Assembly: GCF_009604385.1 (NCBI RefSeq)
Contig: NZ_WEGJ01000015.1
Coordinates: 1 to 64,000, forward strand
Source: Streptomyces smaragdinus
GTDB lineage: Bacteria > Actinomycetota > Actinomycetes > Streptomycetales > Streptomycetaceae
DNA: 64,000 bases
Direction: 5' to 3'
Part shown: in pieces, positions 15,154 to 24,661 of the stretch
Position numbering within the stretch: position 1 is the stretch's first letter
Layout: every line of letters begins with the position of its first letter
The notes under the pieces: model-generated
Database searches by the model: none
Told to the model about the DNA's origin: nothing
Seen by the model: the letters and a program-made list of their open reading frames with translations, nothing else
Position numbers and translations under genes: made by a program

Positions 15154-15183
15154 CGAAGGGGAGCCCGTCCGGGCTCCCCTTCG
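15154..15183. terminator. Bidirectional hairpin terminator
   Basis: Perfect 14-bp stem, CGAAGGGGAGCCCG (15154-15167) and CGGGCTCCCCTTCG (15170-15183), with a 2-base centre. It lies 4 bases after the hydrolase stop and 12 bases after the end of the convergent MMPL gene. Confidence 0.85.
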
Positions 15184-15195
15184 TGTGCCGTTACG

Positions 15196-17304
15196 TCACA
15201 TCTCCCGGACGGCGACCCTCGCGTGCAGCCGCCGCAGCGGGGCCGGCGCCCACCAGGCGCGGCGGCCGAGGAGGGCCATCGTGGCCGGGACCAGCAGCAT
15301 CCGTACGACGGTGGAGTCGATCAGCACCGCGAGCGTCAGGCCCAGCCCGATCTGCAGGACCGGGGAGAAGCCGCCCGTCATGAACCCGGCGAAGACCAGC
15401 GCCAGCAGGAACGCCGCCGAGGTGACGACCCGGCCGGAGCGCCGCAGCCCCTCCTCCACGGCCGCGGCCGGGTCGCCGGTCGCCTCGTACGCCTCGCGCA
15501 TCCGGCCCAGGATGAACAGCTCGTAGTCCATGGCCAGCCCGAACGCGATCGCGAGGATCAGCGGCGGCGCCGTCAGGTTCAGCGCGCCCAGGCCCTCGCC
15601 GCCCAGCCAGGAGGCGAGATGGCCGTCCTGGAAGACCCAGGTGACGACGCCGAGGGCGGCGCCGAGGCTGAGCAGGGTGGTGGCGATGGTGCGCAGGGGG
15701 ATCAGCAGGGAGCCGGTGAAGGCGAAGAGCAGGACCGTGATGCCGAGCAGGACGACGGCGATCGCCCAGGGGACGCGGGAGGCCAGGGCCGCGCGGAAGT
15801 CGACCAGCTTGGCGGCCACTCCGGTGACCTGCACCGGCTCGTCGCCGCGCAGGTCGCGGATGTCGCGGACGAGCCGGGTCGCGGCGGGGCCGTCGACGTC
15901 GCCGCGCGGGGTGAGGTCGAGGACCGTGGAGCCGTCGTCGAACGTGCGCGTCTCGGCGGCGGCTGTCCCGGGGAGCGCGCGGAACCTGGGCAGGCAGTCC
16001 GGGTCGGTGCCGGGGCCCATGAGGACGCGGACGGGGCTGGTGACGGCGCCCTCCGGGAAGTGGGCCCCGACCGTCTCGTACAGGTCCCGGGCCTCGGTGC
16101 CGCGCGGCAGTGAACGGGCGTCGCCGACCGCGAGACGGGTCCCGGCGGCGGGCAGCGCGAGCAGCACCAGCCCGACGGCGACGACGGCGAGCACCACGAC
16201 CCGGCGGGCGGCGGAGAAGCGCGCCAGCCGCGCGAACACCGCACCGCTCCGGTCGGCCTTCGCGGGCCTGATCCTTCCCCAAGCTCTCAACTCCGTTCGA
16301 GCAGGGGATACCCCAACCCCGAACCGCGTGAGCAGCGCCGGCAGCAGGGTCAGCGCGGCGAGCATGTCGACGACGACCACGGCCGCGGCAGCCATACCCA
16401 TGCTGCGCAGGAACGGACTCGGGAAAACGAGCAGCCCCGACAGACTGACGGCCACCGTCAGCCCGGAGAACAGCACCGTCCGCCCGGCCCTGGCCACCGT
16501 CCGCCGCACGGCCTCGGCGACGTCCTCCGTACGCCGGCGCTCCTCGCGGAAGCGGACGACCATCAGCAGCGCGTAGTCCACCGCGAGGCCCAGACCCAGC
16601 ATCGTGACGATCTGCACCGCGTACACGGAGATGTCGGTGACCTGGCTGAACCCGTACAGCGTGAGGAACGCCCCCGCCACGCCGCACAGTGTGACCACCA
16701 GCGGCAGCAGGGCGGAGCGCAGCCCGCCGAAGATCAGCAGGAGCAGCAGCAGGACCGCCGGCAGGGTGATCAGCTCGGCGTGCGCGACGTCCTCCTGGGC
16801 CCGCTCACCCATCTGCACGCCCAGCAGCGGACCGCCGCTGGTGTACGCCTCGGGCGCGGCGTCGATCCGGGCGATCCGGGCGGCGGCCTCGCCGGAAGCC
16901 TCCTCCTCGTCGTCGTCGGACATCCCGCCCTCGAGGGTGATCGGGATGAGCAGGGCCTGCCCGTCCTCGGCCCGCACACCGCCGGTGGTGTACGGGTCGG
17001 CTACGGCGGCGACCCCGGGGAGCCGCCGCAGGTCTGCCACGGCCGCCCCGACCTGCGCCCGCACCGCCGGGCGGGTCACGTCGGTGCCGGCGACGACGCC
17101 GGTGATCCCGGGGCCGTCGGGGTCGAGCCGCCCGAGCAGGTCCCCGGTACGGACGGACTCACTGCCGGGGATGTCCTCCACGGTGCCCTCGAGGTCCTCG
17201 AAGACCCGGATGCCGATGCCGAACCCGAGAAGCAGCATCAGCAGCCAGACGACCATGACCGTGATCGGACGACGGGTCGCGGTCCTTGCGAGTGAGTTCA
17301 GCAT
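15196..17304 (-). CDS. MMPL/RND family transporter
   Basis: 702 residues with two repeats of the MMPL fold. TM1 is at residues ~15-35, then a large extracytoplasmic loop, five TMs (~175-345) with GLGLAVDYALLMVVRFREER (the GxxxDY proton-relay motif), a second TM and loop, and five TMs (~515-680) with AIAFGLAMDYELFILGRMREAYEATGD. Family members export lipids or hydrophobic compounds using the proton motive force. The start is fixed by GGAGGGGCAG before the ATG. It lies downstream of a two-component pair on the same strand, 278 bases away, which may control it. Confidence 0.9.
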   Translation of the reverse strand: MLNSLARTATRRPITVMVVWLLMLLLGFGIGIRVFEDLEGTVEDIPGSESVRTGDLLGRLDPDGPGITGVVAGTDVTRPAVRAQVGAAVADLRRLPGVAAVADPYTTGGVRAEDGQALLIPITLEGGMSDDDEEEASGEAAARIARIDAAPEAYTSGGPLLGVQMGERAQEDVAHAELITLPAVLLLLLLIFGGLRSALLPLVVTLCGVAGAFLTLYGFSQVTDISVYAVQIVTMLGLGLAVDYALLMVVRFREERRRTEDVAEAVRRTVARAGRTVLFSGLTVAVSLSGLLVFPSPFLRSMGMAAAAVVVVDMLAALTLLPALLTRFGVGVSPARTELRAWGRIRPAKADRSGAVFARLARFSAARRVVVLAVVAVGLVLLALPAAGTRLAVGDARSLPRGTEARDLYETVGAHFPEGAVTSPVRVLMGPGTDPDCLPRFRALPGTAAAETRTFDDGSTVLDLTPRGDVDGPAATRLVRDIRDLRGDEPVQVTGVAAKLVDFRAALASRVPWAIAVVLLGITVLLFAFTGSLLIPLRTIATTLLSLGAALGVVTWVFQDGHLASWLGGEGLGALNLTAPPLILAIAFGLAMDYELFILGRMREAYEATGDPAAAVEEGLRRSGRVVTSAAFLLALVFAGFMTGGFSPVLQIGLGLTLAVLIDSTVVRMLLVPATMALLGRRAWWAPAPLRRLHARVAVREM

Positions 17305-17490
17305 CTGCCCCTCCGGAGCCGGCACTTGGACTGGTTACGTCCATGAGCCTCGCCCCGGAGGGGGTGCCGCCGAATCGCCGGAGGGAGCGGTCTGTGCCCC
17401 TCGCCCGCACGGGGGATACGGGCCTCCGCCTCCCTCCCGAGAGGGAGCCACGGCGGGGGGCGCAGGCAGCACGGGGGCAATCCCGGGCAG

Positions 17491-17544
17491 CGACGAGCGG
17501 CACCAGGGGCGGCCTCGGACACCGACAAGCGGCACCAGGGGGCG
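17491..17544. repeat. Direct repeat between MMPL and response-regulator genes
   Basis: CGAC(G/A)AGCGGCACCAGGGG occurs at 17491 and again at 17523. The 17305-17582 gap holds nothing else recognisable apart from the MMPL ribosome-binding site and its presumed promoter. Confidence 0.5.
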
Positions 17545-17582
17545 CCCCCGGACGGCGGCAAGCACCGGCCCCCGACCCGCCC

Positions 17583-18266
17583 TCACCCCTCCCCCGCGAC
17601 CACCAGCCCCGTCTCGTACGCGCAGATCACCGCCTGCACCCGGTCCCGCAGCCCCAGCTTGCTCAGCACATTGCTGACATGCGTCTTCACCGTGTGCTCC
17701 GACACCACGAACTCCCCGGCTATCTCCGCGTTCGACAACCCCCGCGCGAGCAGCGTGAGCGTCTCCCGCTCCCGGGCCGTGAGACCCGCGAGCCGGGCGT
17801 GCGGCTCGGCGGAACGCTGCTCGCCCGGGGGCGGCCCGCTGCCCCGGCGCCGGATGATGTCCGCGACGAGCCGGCGCGTCACCGACGGCGCCAGCAGCGA
17901 GTCCCCGGCCGCCACCACCCGCACCGCGTGCACCAGATCGTCCCGGCGCACGTCCTTGAGCAGAAACCCGCTGGCCCCCGCGTACAACGCCTCGTAGACG
18001 TACTCGTCGAGGTCGAACGTCGTCAGCATCACGACCCGGCAGCCGCTCCCCTCGCATATCCGCCGCGCCGCCTCCAGCCCGTCCATCACCGGCATCCGGA
18101 TGTCGAGCAGCGCCACGTCCGGCCCGTGCAGCCGCACCGCCTGTAACGCCTCCGCGCCCTGCCCGGCCTCCGCGACCACCTCGATGTCCGGCTGGGCGTC
18201 CAGGATCATGCTGAACCCCGACCGCACCAGCTCCTGGTCGTCCGCCACGACCACCCGGATGCTCAT
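17583..18266 (-). CDS. NarL/FixJ-type response regulator
   Basis: 227 residues: receiver domain (VVVADDQELVRSGF; phosphoacceptor Asp in VALLDIRMPVMDG near residue 54; Lys in FLLKDV near 104) and a C-terminal LuxR-type HTH (LTARERETLTLLARGLSNAEIAGEFVVSEHTVKTHVSNVLSKLG). The ATG overlaps the stop of the sensor kinase gene by 4 bases, so the pair is co-translated. The MMPL transporter downstream is a plausible target. Confidence 0.95.
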   Translation of the reverse strand: MSIRVVVADDQELVRSGFSMILDAQPDIEVVAEAGQGAEALQAVRLHGPDVALLDIRMPVMDGLEAARRICEGSGCRVVMLTTFDLDEYVYEALYAGASGFLLKDVRRDDLVHAVRVVAAGDSLLAPSVTRRLVADIIRRRGSGPPPGEQRSAEPHARLAGLTARERETLTLLARGLSNAEIAGEFVVSEHTVKTHVSNVLSKLGLRDRVQAVICAYETGLVVAGEG

Positions 18267-19456
18267 CCGAGCCCCACCGCCTGCCGCACCGGCAACCGAG
18301 CCGTCACCCGGAACCCCCCGCCGTCCGCCCCCGGACCCGCCTCCGCGCTGCCCCCGCAGGCCACCGCCCGCTCCCGGATCCCGACGAGCCCCCGCCCGCC
18401 GTCCGGCCACGGAGGCAGCGCCTCCCCGCCGGCCCCGTCGTCGACCACCGTGATCACCAGCTCCTCGGCGCTCCACCCCAGCCGCACCTCGACGGCCGAG
18501 GCGCCCGCGTGCTTGAGCGTATTGGTGAGCGCCTCCTGGACCACCCGGTACGCGGCCACCTCCGTCTCCGGATCCAGCGCCCGCACCTCCCCGTCCGACG
18601 TCAGCTCCGCCCGTATCCCCGTGCGCCCCACCTGCCGCACCAGACCCGGCAGTCCGGCCACCGTCGGCTGCGGCTGCACCGGCGTCTCCTCGGCCCGCAG
18701 CACCCCGAGGATGCGCCGCAGCTGGGACATGGCGTCCCGGCCGGCCGAGGCGATGGCGTCGAACGCCGCCTCCGCCCGCGCCGGGCTGCTCGCCAGCGCC
18801 ACCGGGCCGGCCTCGGCCTGGACGACCATCAGGCTCACCGCGTGGGCCAGGATGTCGTGCATGTCCCGGGCTATCCGCGCCCGTTCCTCCGCCGCCGCCC
18901 GGGCCCGCTCGTTCTCCCGCTCCCGCTCCAGCCGCCGCGCCCGGTCCTCCACGGCCGAGGTGTACGCCGACTGCAGCCGGGCGCCCACCCCCAGCCCGTA
19001 CACACAGGCGAAGCTCAGCAGATGGAAGGCGTACTCAAAGGTCTCCGCGTGCTCCAGCCAGGTGAGCACCACCGCCGTCCCGCCCAGCCACCCGCCCAGC
19101 ATCAGCCTCCGCTGCCAGGGCCGTCCGAGCACCGCCACGGTGTACAGCGCGACGAGCCCGCCGTAGCTCACGTCCGGCGGCGGCGCGTGATACAGCGCCA
19201 TCGCCAGCGAACTCGCCGTCACCACGCACACCACGGTGAAGGGCGCCCGCCGCCGCCAGACCAGGGGCAGCGCCGCCCCCAGCACGAAGACATAGCCCAG
19301 CCAGGACGCCGTCGAGTCGTCGTTCTTCTCGGGGAACACGAACTGCACCGACGCCGCGAACAGCACCAGCGCGGCTATCGCCCCGTCCACCGCATACGGG
19401 TTGGCCCCGCGCAGCAGGCGCGGCCAGGTGAACGAAGGAAAGGACACGGACGACAT
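18263..19456 (-). CDS. Sensor histidine kinase, NarX/DesK type
   Basis: 397 residues. The N-terminus has about five or six hydrophobic segments (residues ~20-165) with almost no extracytoplasmic loops. A coiled linker follows (RLERERENERARAAAEERARIARDMHDILAHAVSLMV) with the phosphoacceptor His in the HisKA_3 motif. An HATPase_c with EALTNTLKHAGA, VVDDGAGG and GRGLVGIRERA completes it. The signal is probably sensed in the membrane. The start is set by GGGAG 6 bases upstream. First gene of the kinase-regulator operon. Confidence 0.93.
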   Translation of the reverse strand: MSSVSFPSFTWPRLLRGANPYAVDGAIAALVLFAASVQFVFPEKNDDSTASWLGYVFVLGAALPLVWRRRAPFTVVCVVTASSLAMALYHAPPPDVSYGGLVALYTVAVLGRPWQRRLMLGGWLGGTAVVLTWLEHAETFEYAFHLLSFACVYGLGVGARLQSAYTSAVEDRARRLERERENERARAAAEERARIARDMHDILAHAVSLMVVQAEAGPVALASSPARAEAAFDAIASAGRDAMSQLRRILGVLRAEETPVQPQPTVAGLPGLVRQVGRTGIRAELTSDGEVRALDPETEVAAYRVVQEALTNTLKHAGASAVEVRLGWSAEELVITVVDDGAGGEALPPWPDGGRGLVGIRERAVACGGSAEAGPGADGGGFRVTARLPVRQAVGLG

Positions 19457-19716
19457 GAGCGGCTCCCCGGATCGGAGGAATGCCCGCCCAGTATCGGCTC
19501 GCGCCGGACCCCGAGTCCTCACCGATGCGAGGGATATTCGGCGCCCGGAAAATCCCCCGGCGCCCGGGGTGTATCCCAGGTCCGCCGGGGAACCCGCCCC
19601 TTCAGCGGCCGGCCGGCACCCACCACGCGAACGGCGGATCAACGGAACGCCCCACCCCGCGAGTTCGACTCTCGCATCCCCCGCAGCGAGCACGTCCCCC
19701 GCACCAGCCACCCGCC

Positions 19717-21003
19717 CTACGCGAACCGGTTGCTCCCGACCGGTCCCGCCGACTCCATCCACTCCCGGGCCCCCTCCGCCGGCCACACCACCGCGCCCGC
19801 GAAGGCCGAGAGCGCCGTGTCCGGATCCGCGGGCGTCTCCCCGTCCCCCTCGTCGGCGGCCGCGTCCCCCGCGAGGATCTCCGCGACCAGCTCGGCCACC
19901 GGCCGCGAGTCCGGCGGCACCGTCTCCGTCCCACCCGCCTCGGTGACCCGCATCCGCTCCCCCCACGGCGACACGTTGACCTGCGCCAGCAGCGTCGTCA
20001 CGTCCGCGGACACCCCCGGCGGCGACGTCCAGCACGTCACGTGCGCGAAGAGCAGCTGCCCGGGCGCCCGCTCGAACAGCGCGCCCACCACCTCCGGCTC
20101 CGAGTCGTCCAGGTCGTACGCGACGACCAGCGTGTCCTCCCGCGCGGGGTCGAAGGGCACGGCCGGCAGCCCCAGATACTCCGCGGCGGCCCGCCCGAGG
20201 ATCTCGCTCGCGCGGTCCGGCAGCAGCGACACCGAGGCGGGCGTCCTCCCGGCCGCCGCGAGGGCGGTCCGCAGCCGGTGCAGCCCGTGCAGACAGCGGT
20301 CGGCGTCGTCCTGGGTGTAGGCCCAGCGGCCGTTCATGCCCGCGCCGTAGCCGTACGGCGCGTACGTCGTGAGGAGTCCGCCCGTCAGCACGTAGTGCCA
20401 GCCCCGCAGATCGGTGCGCGACAGGTCCGTCGGCACGGCGCCGGCCCGCCCCAGCAGCCGCCGGATGCGGTCGTACGCCGGCCGCCAGTCACCGTCCGCC
20501 GGCTCCGTCAGCGCCCCGCCCGCCTCCCGGGCGCCGGCGGTGTCACCGGCCAGCAGGGCGTTGTACGCGAGGAGATACCGCTCGGGCCACTCGGGCAGCT
20601 CCCCGGCGCCGCGCAGCACGTCCACCACCTCGCGGTGCCGTTCCTCCGCCTCCAGCGCGGCGACGTACTCCATCAGCACGGGCCGCTCCCCGGGCGCCAG
20701 CCGGTGCGCCTCCGCCAGCGCGGGGACGGCGAGGAACCCGGCGCCGCGCTCGACGCACGCGTACCCGTAGCCATACAGCTCCCGCAGCCCCGCCCGCTTC
20801 CCCGCGAGCGCCCCGGCGGCCTCCGCCAGATCACCCATGCCGGCGTCGCGCGCCACCCGTTCCACCAGCGGCGCGATCACCGCCGGCGCGACCTCCCCGG
20901 CCTTCAGCCGCAGCTGCCGCATCGCCCCCTGGAGGTCACCGGCCGCCACCAGCCGCCAGCCCTCCGCGAGCTCTTCGTTCCCCGCCGACTTTCCCCACGC
21001 CAC
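19717..21003 (-). CDS. Conserved helical-repeat protein, function unknown
   Basis: About 428 residues from the GTG of VAWGKSAGNEEL. The N-terminal half is built of TPR-like helical pairs (LAEGWRLVAAGDLQGAMRQL; AGFLAVPALAEAHRLAPGERPVLMEYVAALEAEERHREVVDVLRGAG; RYLLAYNALLAGDTAGAREAG). The second half (LRGWHYVLTGGLLTTYAPYGYGAGMNGRWAYTQDD; ENTL-like TLVVAYDLDD; GQLLFAHVTCWTSPP) is a separate conserved domain, not recognised. No signal peptide or membrane segment. The exact start is uncertain. The gap 19457-19716 upstream of the kinase gene shows no gene. Confidence 0.62.
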   Translation of the reverse strand: MAWGKSAGNEELAEGWRLVAAGDLQGAMRQLRLKAGEVAPAVIAPLVERVARDAGMGDLAEAAGALAGKRAGLRELYGYGYACVERGAGFLAVPALAEAHRLAPGERPVLMEYVAALEAEERHREVVDVLRGAGELPEWPERYLLAYNALLAGDTAGAREAGGALTEPADGDWRPAYDRIRRLLGRAGAVPTDLSRTDLRGWHYVLTGGLLTTYAPYGYGAGMNGRWAYTQDDADRCLHGLHRLRTALAAAGRTPASVSLLPDRASEILGRAAAEYLGLPAVPFDPAREDTLVVAYDLDDSEPEVVGALFERAPGQLLFAHVTCWTSPPGVSADVTTLLAQVNVSPWGERMRVTEAGGTETVPPDSRPVAELVAEILAGDAAADEGDGETPADPDTALSAFAGAVVWPAEGAREWMESAGPVGSNRFA

Positions 21004-21081
21004 CGGCCAACAACCCCCTGGGCATCCAGAACACACGTACGCCCGAGAGCGTAGAGGCGCCGGACACCCGCCGGAAACCGC

Positions 21082-21633
21082 TTATCCCCGGATCCCCCGC
21101 GGCACCACCACGCGCCGCAGCCGCGCCCCGCCCCACGCCAGCTCCCGCCAGTCGCCCTTGAGGTCCAGCACGGCCACCGCCGACGTCGGGAACTTCTCCC
21201 GCGCCGTCTCGAGCGTCTTCCCGTCGCCCTTCTTCGCCAGCCCCAGCACCAGCTCCTGCAGCTCCGGGTTGTGCCCGACGAGCAGCAGCGTCCGCGCGCG
21301 CTTGGGCGTCTCCCGTACGACGTCCAGCACGGCGTCCGCCTCCGCGTGGTACAGCCGGTCCTCGAAGGACGCCGCCGGCGGATCGTCGAGCTGGTCGGCG
21401 ATCAGCTCCCAGGTCTGCCGCGTCCGCCGGGCCGGCGAACAGAGCACCGCGTCGGGCCGGAACCCCTGCCCCCGCAGCCACCGCCCCGCCGCGGGCGCGT
21501 CCCGCCGCCCGCGCTGCGCGAGGGGCCGCCGCAGATCGGGCACGCCGTCCGGCCAGTCGGACTTGGCGTGGCGCAGCACCACCAGCCGCCGGCGCCCGGA
21601 CCGGAGCTCGGGCAACGCCGAATTCTTGACCAT
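21082..21633 (-). CDS. Histidine phosphatase family protein (SixA-like)
   Basis: 183 residues with the phosphohistidine motif VVLRHAKSDWPDG near residue 19, a second Arg in CSPARRTRQTW, and LLLVGHNPELQEL carrying the second catalytic His. RHAKS with a short chain is typical of the SixA group, which dephosphorylates phosphohistidine on signalling proteins. The physiological partner is unknown. Start at the ATG of MVKNSALPELRSG. The next minus-strand gene lies 79 bases downstream. Confidence 0.88.
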   Translation of the reverse strand: MVKNSALPELRSGRRRLVVLRHAKSDWPDGVPDLRRPLAQRGRRDAPAAGRWLRGQGFRPDAVLCSPARRTRQTWELIADQLDDPPAASFEDRLYHAEADAVLDVVRETPKRARTLLLVGHNPELQELVLGLAKKGDGKTLETAREKFPTSAVAVLDLKGDWRELAWGGARLRRVVVPRGIRG

Positions 21634-21752
21634 GCGTTCAGGCTACGGCCCGCAGACCTGCAACGCAGCGGTCCGAACGGCCTGAGTCGAACGGATAACC
21701 GCAACGCGCTCCAATACCCGGTCCCCGCCCCCTCCCCGGCGAGGATGACCCC

Positions 21753-22337
21753 ATGAAACGCACCGACCTCCACCTCGCGCAGAACCCGGAAGCGGACGAG
21801 CTGCTGGGCCGCAGCCCGCTCGCCGCTCTGGTCGGGATGCTGCTGGACCAGCAGGTTCCGATGGAATGGGCGTTCTCGGGCCCGCACACGATCGCCACCC
21901 GGATGGAGGCGACCGACCTCGACGCCCACCGGATCGCCGCCATGGACCCGGAGGACTTCGCCGGGCTGCTGCAGCAGAAGCCAGCCGTCCACCGCTACCC
22001 GGGGTCGATGGCCAAGCGCATCCAGCAGCTGTGCCAGTACCTGGTGGAGCACTACGACGGCGACGCGGAAGGCGTCTGGCGCGACGCGGGGACGGGCGCA
22101 CAGCTGCTGAAGAACCTCGGCGACCTGCCGGGCTTCGGCACGCAGAAGGCACAGATCTTCACCGCCCTGCTCGGCAAGCAGCTCGGTGTACGGCCCACGG
22201 GCTGGCGCGAGGCCGCCGGCCCGTACGGCGAGGACGGCTCCCACCGCTCGGTCGCGGACATCACGGGACCGGAGTCCCTCGCCCGGGTCCGGGCGTACAA
22301 ACAGGAGGCCAAGAAGGCCGCATCCGGTAACAAATAA
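21753..22337 (+). CDS. HhH-GPD-type base excision DNA repair protein
   Basis: 194 residues. MLLDQQVPMEWAFSGPHTI matches the opening of the helix-hairpin-helix/GPD glycosylase fold, and LGDLPGFGTQKAQIFTALLGKQLG is the hairpin-helix-hairpin with its conserved PGFG. The Asp of the GPD motif is probably in SVADIT. The protein is shorter than AlkA or EndoIII and has no FeS cysteines, as in the small actinobacterial subfamily. It should bind DNA and remove a damaged base, but the lesion is unknown. Confidence 0.85.
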   Translation: MKRTDLHLAQNPEADELLGRSPLAALVGMLLDQQVPMEWAFSGPHTIATRMEATDLDAHRIAAMDPEDFAGLLQQKPAVHRYPGSMAKRIQQLCQYLVEHYDGDAEGVWRDAGTGAQLLKNLGDLPGFGTQKAQIFTALLGKQLGVRPTGWREAAGPYGEDGSHRSVADITGPESLARVRAYKQEAKKAASGNK

Positions 22338-22445
22338 GTGATCACCTGCCATAACTGGACCTAACCACTCAGAGTCACAGGCCCGCCAACCCCTTCCGCC
22401 CCGGCCCACGACTCGCTAGCTTTCGCGTCACCGTTCGCTTCTCGA

Positions 22446-22480
22446 ACAGCAAGTCCCGTAGTCCGGAGTGGTCTTGCTGT
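22446..22480 (+). promoter_or_regulatory. Leader hairpin before the secreted aminopeptidase
   Basis: ACAGCAAG (22446-22453) and CTTGCTGT (22473-22480) form an 8-bp stem with a 19-base loop, 37 bases before the GTG start. It could be a transcript-stabilising stem or an attenuator. The rest of 22338-22516 has no gene. Confidence 0.4.
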
Positions 22481-22516
22481 CCCTCCTTTCGCCCGAACAG
22501 CCCGAAGGGACGTTCC

Positions 22517-24058
22517 GTGAATCGACGAAGAATGACCGCCACCCTGGCCACCGCCGCCCTGGCAGGCTCCCTCCTGATCGGCGCCTCGGGACCGTCCGGC
22601 GCCCACGGCCGCCCGGACCCCGGCAAGGACGCCCGACAGCTCGCCGCGAAACTCGTGAAGGAATCGTCCGCCGCGAGCGCGCACAAACATCTGCGGGCGC
22701 TGCAGGCCATCGCGGACGCCAACGACGGCAACAGGTCGGCCGGTTCGAGCGGCCACGACCGGTCCGCCGAGTACGTCGCCTCGCTGCTGCGGCACGCCGG
22801 CTACCGGGTCTCCCTCCAGACCTTCGACTTCTTCAGCTCGCACACCTCCGCGCAGACGCTCTCCGTCGTCTCCCCCGACCCGCGCGCGGTCGACATCTTC
22901 GCGATGACGTTCTCGAAGTCCACCCCGGCGGGCGGACTCACCGCGCCGATCGCCGCCGTCCCGGTCGACGCGGACACCACCTCCGGCTGCGACGCGGCCG
23001 ACTACGCGGGCACCGACTACACCGGGAAGATCGCCCTCGTGTCGCGCGGCGGCTGTACGTTCCTGCAGAAGCAGGGCGCCGCGGCCGACGCGGGCGCGGC
23101 GGCGGCGATCGTCTGGAACAACGTCCCCGGCGCGCTGAACGGCACCCTCGGCGACGCGACGGCGGTACGCATCCCGACCGGCGGCGTCTCCCAGGCCGAC
23201 GGCCAGGCGCTCGCCGCCGCGGCGGCGGCGGGCACCGTGACGGTCACCATGGACCTCCAGGTCACCGTCGAGCAGGCGACCACCAGCAACGTGATCGCCG
23301 AGACCCGTGACGGCGACCCGGACAACGTGGCGATGTTCGGCGCCCACCTCGACTCCGTGGCCGAGGGCCCCGGCATCAACGACAACGGCTCCGGTTCCGC
23401 CGGCCTGATCGAGGTCGCCCTCGACCTGGCCAAGCAGGAGAAGAAGCCGCGCGACAAGGTCCGCTTCGCCTGGTGGTCGGCCGAGGAACTGGGCCTGGTC
23501 GGCTCGACGGAGTACGTGAACCGGCTCACCGAGGAGCAGGCGGCGCAGATCAGCCTCTACCTGAACTTCGACATGATCGCCTCGCCCAACTACGGCCTGT
23601 TCGTCTACGACGGCGACGACTCCGACGCCGTGGGCTCCGGCCCCGGCCCCGAGGGCTCGGCCCAGCTGGAGCGCGGCATCACCGACTTCATGGACGCCGC
23701 CGGTTATCCGCACGCCGGTACGGACTTCACCGGCCGCTCCGACTACGGCCCGTTCATCGCGGTCGGCATCCCCTCCGGCGGCACGTTCACCGGCGCCGAG
23801 GGCGTGAAGACCGCGGCGGAGGCGGCCGTGTTCGGCGGTACGGCGGGCGTCGCGTACGACTCCTGCTACCACCAGGCGTGCGACACGATCGACAACATCT
23901 CGATGCCGGCGTTCGACGCCAACATCGACGTCATCGCGAACGCGGTCGGCACCTACGCGCACGACCAGTCCGCGCTGACGTCCCCGGCGGCGAAGGCCGC
24001 CACCACCGGCTCCACCACCGGCGGCGGACTGCACGAGGGCCAGGGGGTCACCCGGTAA
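22517..24058 (+). CDS. Secreted M28 aminopeptidase with PA domain
   Basis: 513 residues, similar in layout to the S. griseus aminopeptidase. Signal peptide at residues ~1-30 (MNRRRMTATLATAALAGSLL, then a cleavage region around GAHG). A protease-associated insert lies at ~110-240 (LVSRGGCTFLQKQGAAADAGAAAAIVWNN). The zinc aminopeptidase core has ligands in FGAHLDSVAEGPGINDNGSG, the catalytic Glu pair in WWSAEELGLVGS, LNFDMIAS, and the distal His in CYHQACDTID. Expected to trim extracellular peptides. GAAGGGA is the RBS ahead of a GTG start. A strong terminator follows. Confidence 0.94.
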   Translation: MNRRRMTATLATAALAGSLLIGASGPSGAHGRPDPGKDARQLAAKLVKESSAASAHKHLRALQAIADANDGNRSAGSSGHDRSAEYVASLLRHAGYRVSLQTFDFFSSHTSAQTLSVVSPDPRAVDIFAMTFSKSTPAGGLTAPIAAVPVDADTTSGCDAADYAGTDYTGKIALVSRGGCTFLQKQGAAADAGAAAAIVWNNVPGALNGTLGDATAVRIPTGGVSQADGQALAAAAAAGTVTVTMDLQVTVEQATTSNVIAETRDGDPDNVAMFGAHLDSVAEGPGINDNGSGSAGLIEVALDLAKQEKKPRDKVRFAWWSAEELGLVGSTEYVNRLTEEQAAQISLYLNFDMIASPNYGLFVYDGDDSDAVGSGPGPEGSAQLERGITDFMDAAGYPHAGTDFTGRSDYGPFIAVGIPSGGTFTGAEGVKTAAEAAVFGGTAGVAYDSCYHQACDTIDNISMPAFDANIDVIANAVGTYAHDQSALTSPAAKAATTGSTTGGGLHEGQGVTR

Positions 24059-24072
24059 CCCTCCGGTACGAG

Positions 24073-24100
24073 GCGGGGGTCCGGCGGTCCGGACCCCCGC
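24073..24100 (+). terminator. Terminator of the aminopeptidase gene
   Basis: GCGGGGGTCCG (24073-24083) and CGGACCCCCGC (24090-24100), an 11-bp stem with a 6-base loop, 15 bases after the stop. Confidence 0.85.
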
Positions 24101-24278
24101 TTCCCCGTATCCGTCACCGGAAAGCCCTTACCGGAGCCGGGAATTCGCCCGATGGAGTGGCCGCGGCGGACCCGGCGCCGGACAATCCCCTGAGCCCGCG
24201 TCATATGACCGGGTCTGTCGCGATCGCGCCTGTGCACCACTGCTGCGCCCCGGGCCCCGCGCCCGGTAGGCTTTCCGT

Positions 24279-24575
24279 GTGATCTTCAAGCGCATCGGAA
24301 ACGGGAGGCCGTACCCCGACCACGGCCGGGAGGGCACCCGGCAGTGGGCGGACGTGGCACCGCGCCCGGTCCGCCTCGACCAGCTGGTGACCACCAAGCA
24401 GCAGCTGGATCTCGAGACGCTGCTCGCGGAGGACTCGACGTTCTACGGCGACCTCTTCGCCCATGTCGTGAAATGGCGCGGCGACCTCTATCTGGAGGAC
24501 GGCCTGCACCGGGCGGTGCGGGCCGCGCTGCAGCAGCGCCAGGTGCTGCACGCACGGGTGCTCGAGCTCGACTGA
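24279..24575 (+). CDS. Conserved actinobacterial VapB-like protein
   Basis: 98 residues (MIFKRIGNGRPYPDHGREG and on), a highly conserved streptomycete protein usually labelled VapB-family antitoxin. No PIN toxin gene is adjacent, so a toxin-antitoxin role is doubtful. The spacing to the LytR_C protein gene downstream (86 bases) is conserved in streptomycetes. The GTG start lies 6 bases after TAGGCT, so the message is probably leaderless. The N-terminal RIGNGRPYPDHGRE and C-terminal GLHRAVRAALQQRQVLHARVLELD are the conserved blocks. Confidence 0.78.
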   Translation: MIFKRIGNGRPYPDHGREGTRQWADVAPRPVRLDQLVTTKQQLDLETLLAEDSTFYGDLFAHVVKWRGDLYLEDGLHRAVRAALQQRQVLHARVLELD

Positions 24576-24661
24576 CGGGCGGTTGCCCCGTTCGGGGGGC
24601 ATCCGGGAACCCTTTGATCATTTATTAGGCACGGCTGCCGGAGCGCACTACGCTGCGCCCC

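Noticed and set aside
24279..24575. VapB label as evidence for a toxin-antitoxin module
   Set aside because: No toxin gene adjacent; the gene is conserved next to the LytR_C gene, so a TA role is not claimed.
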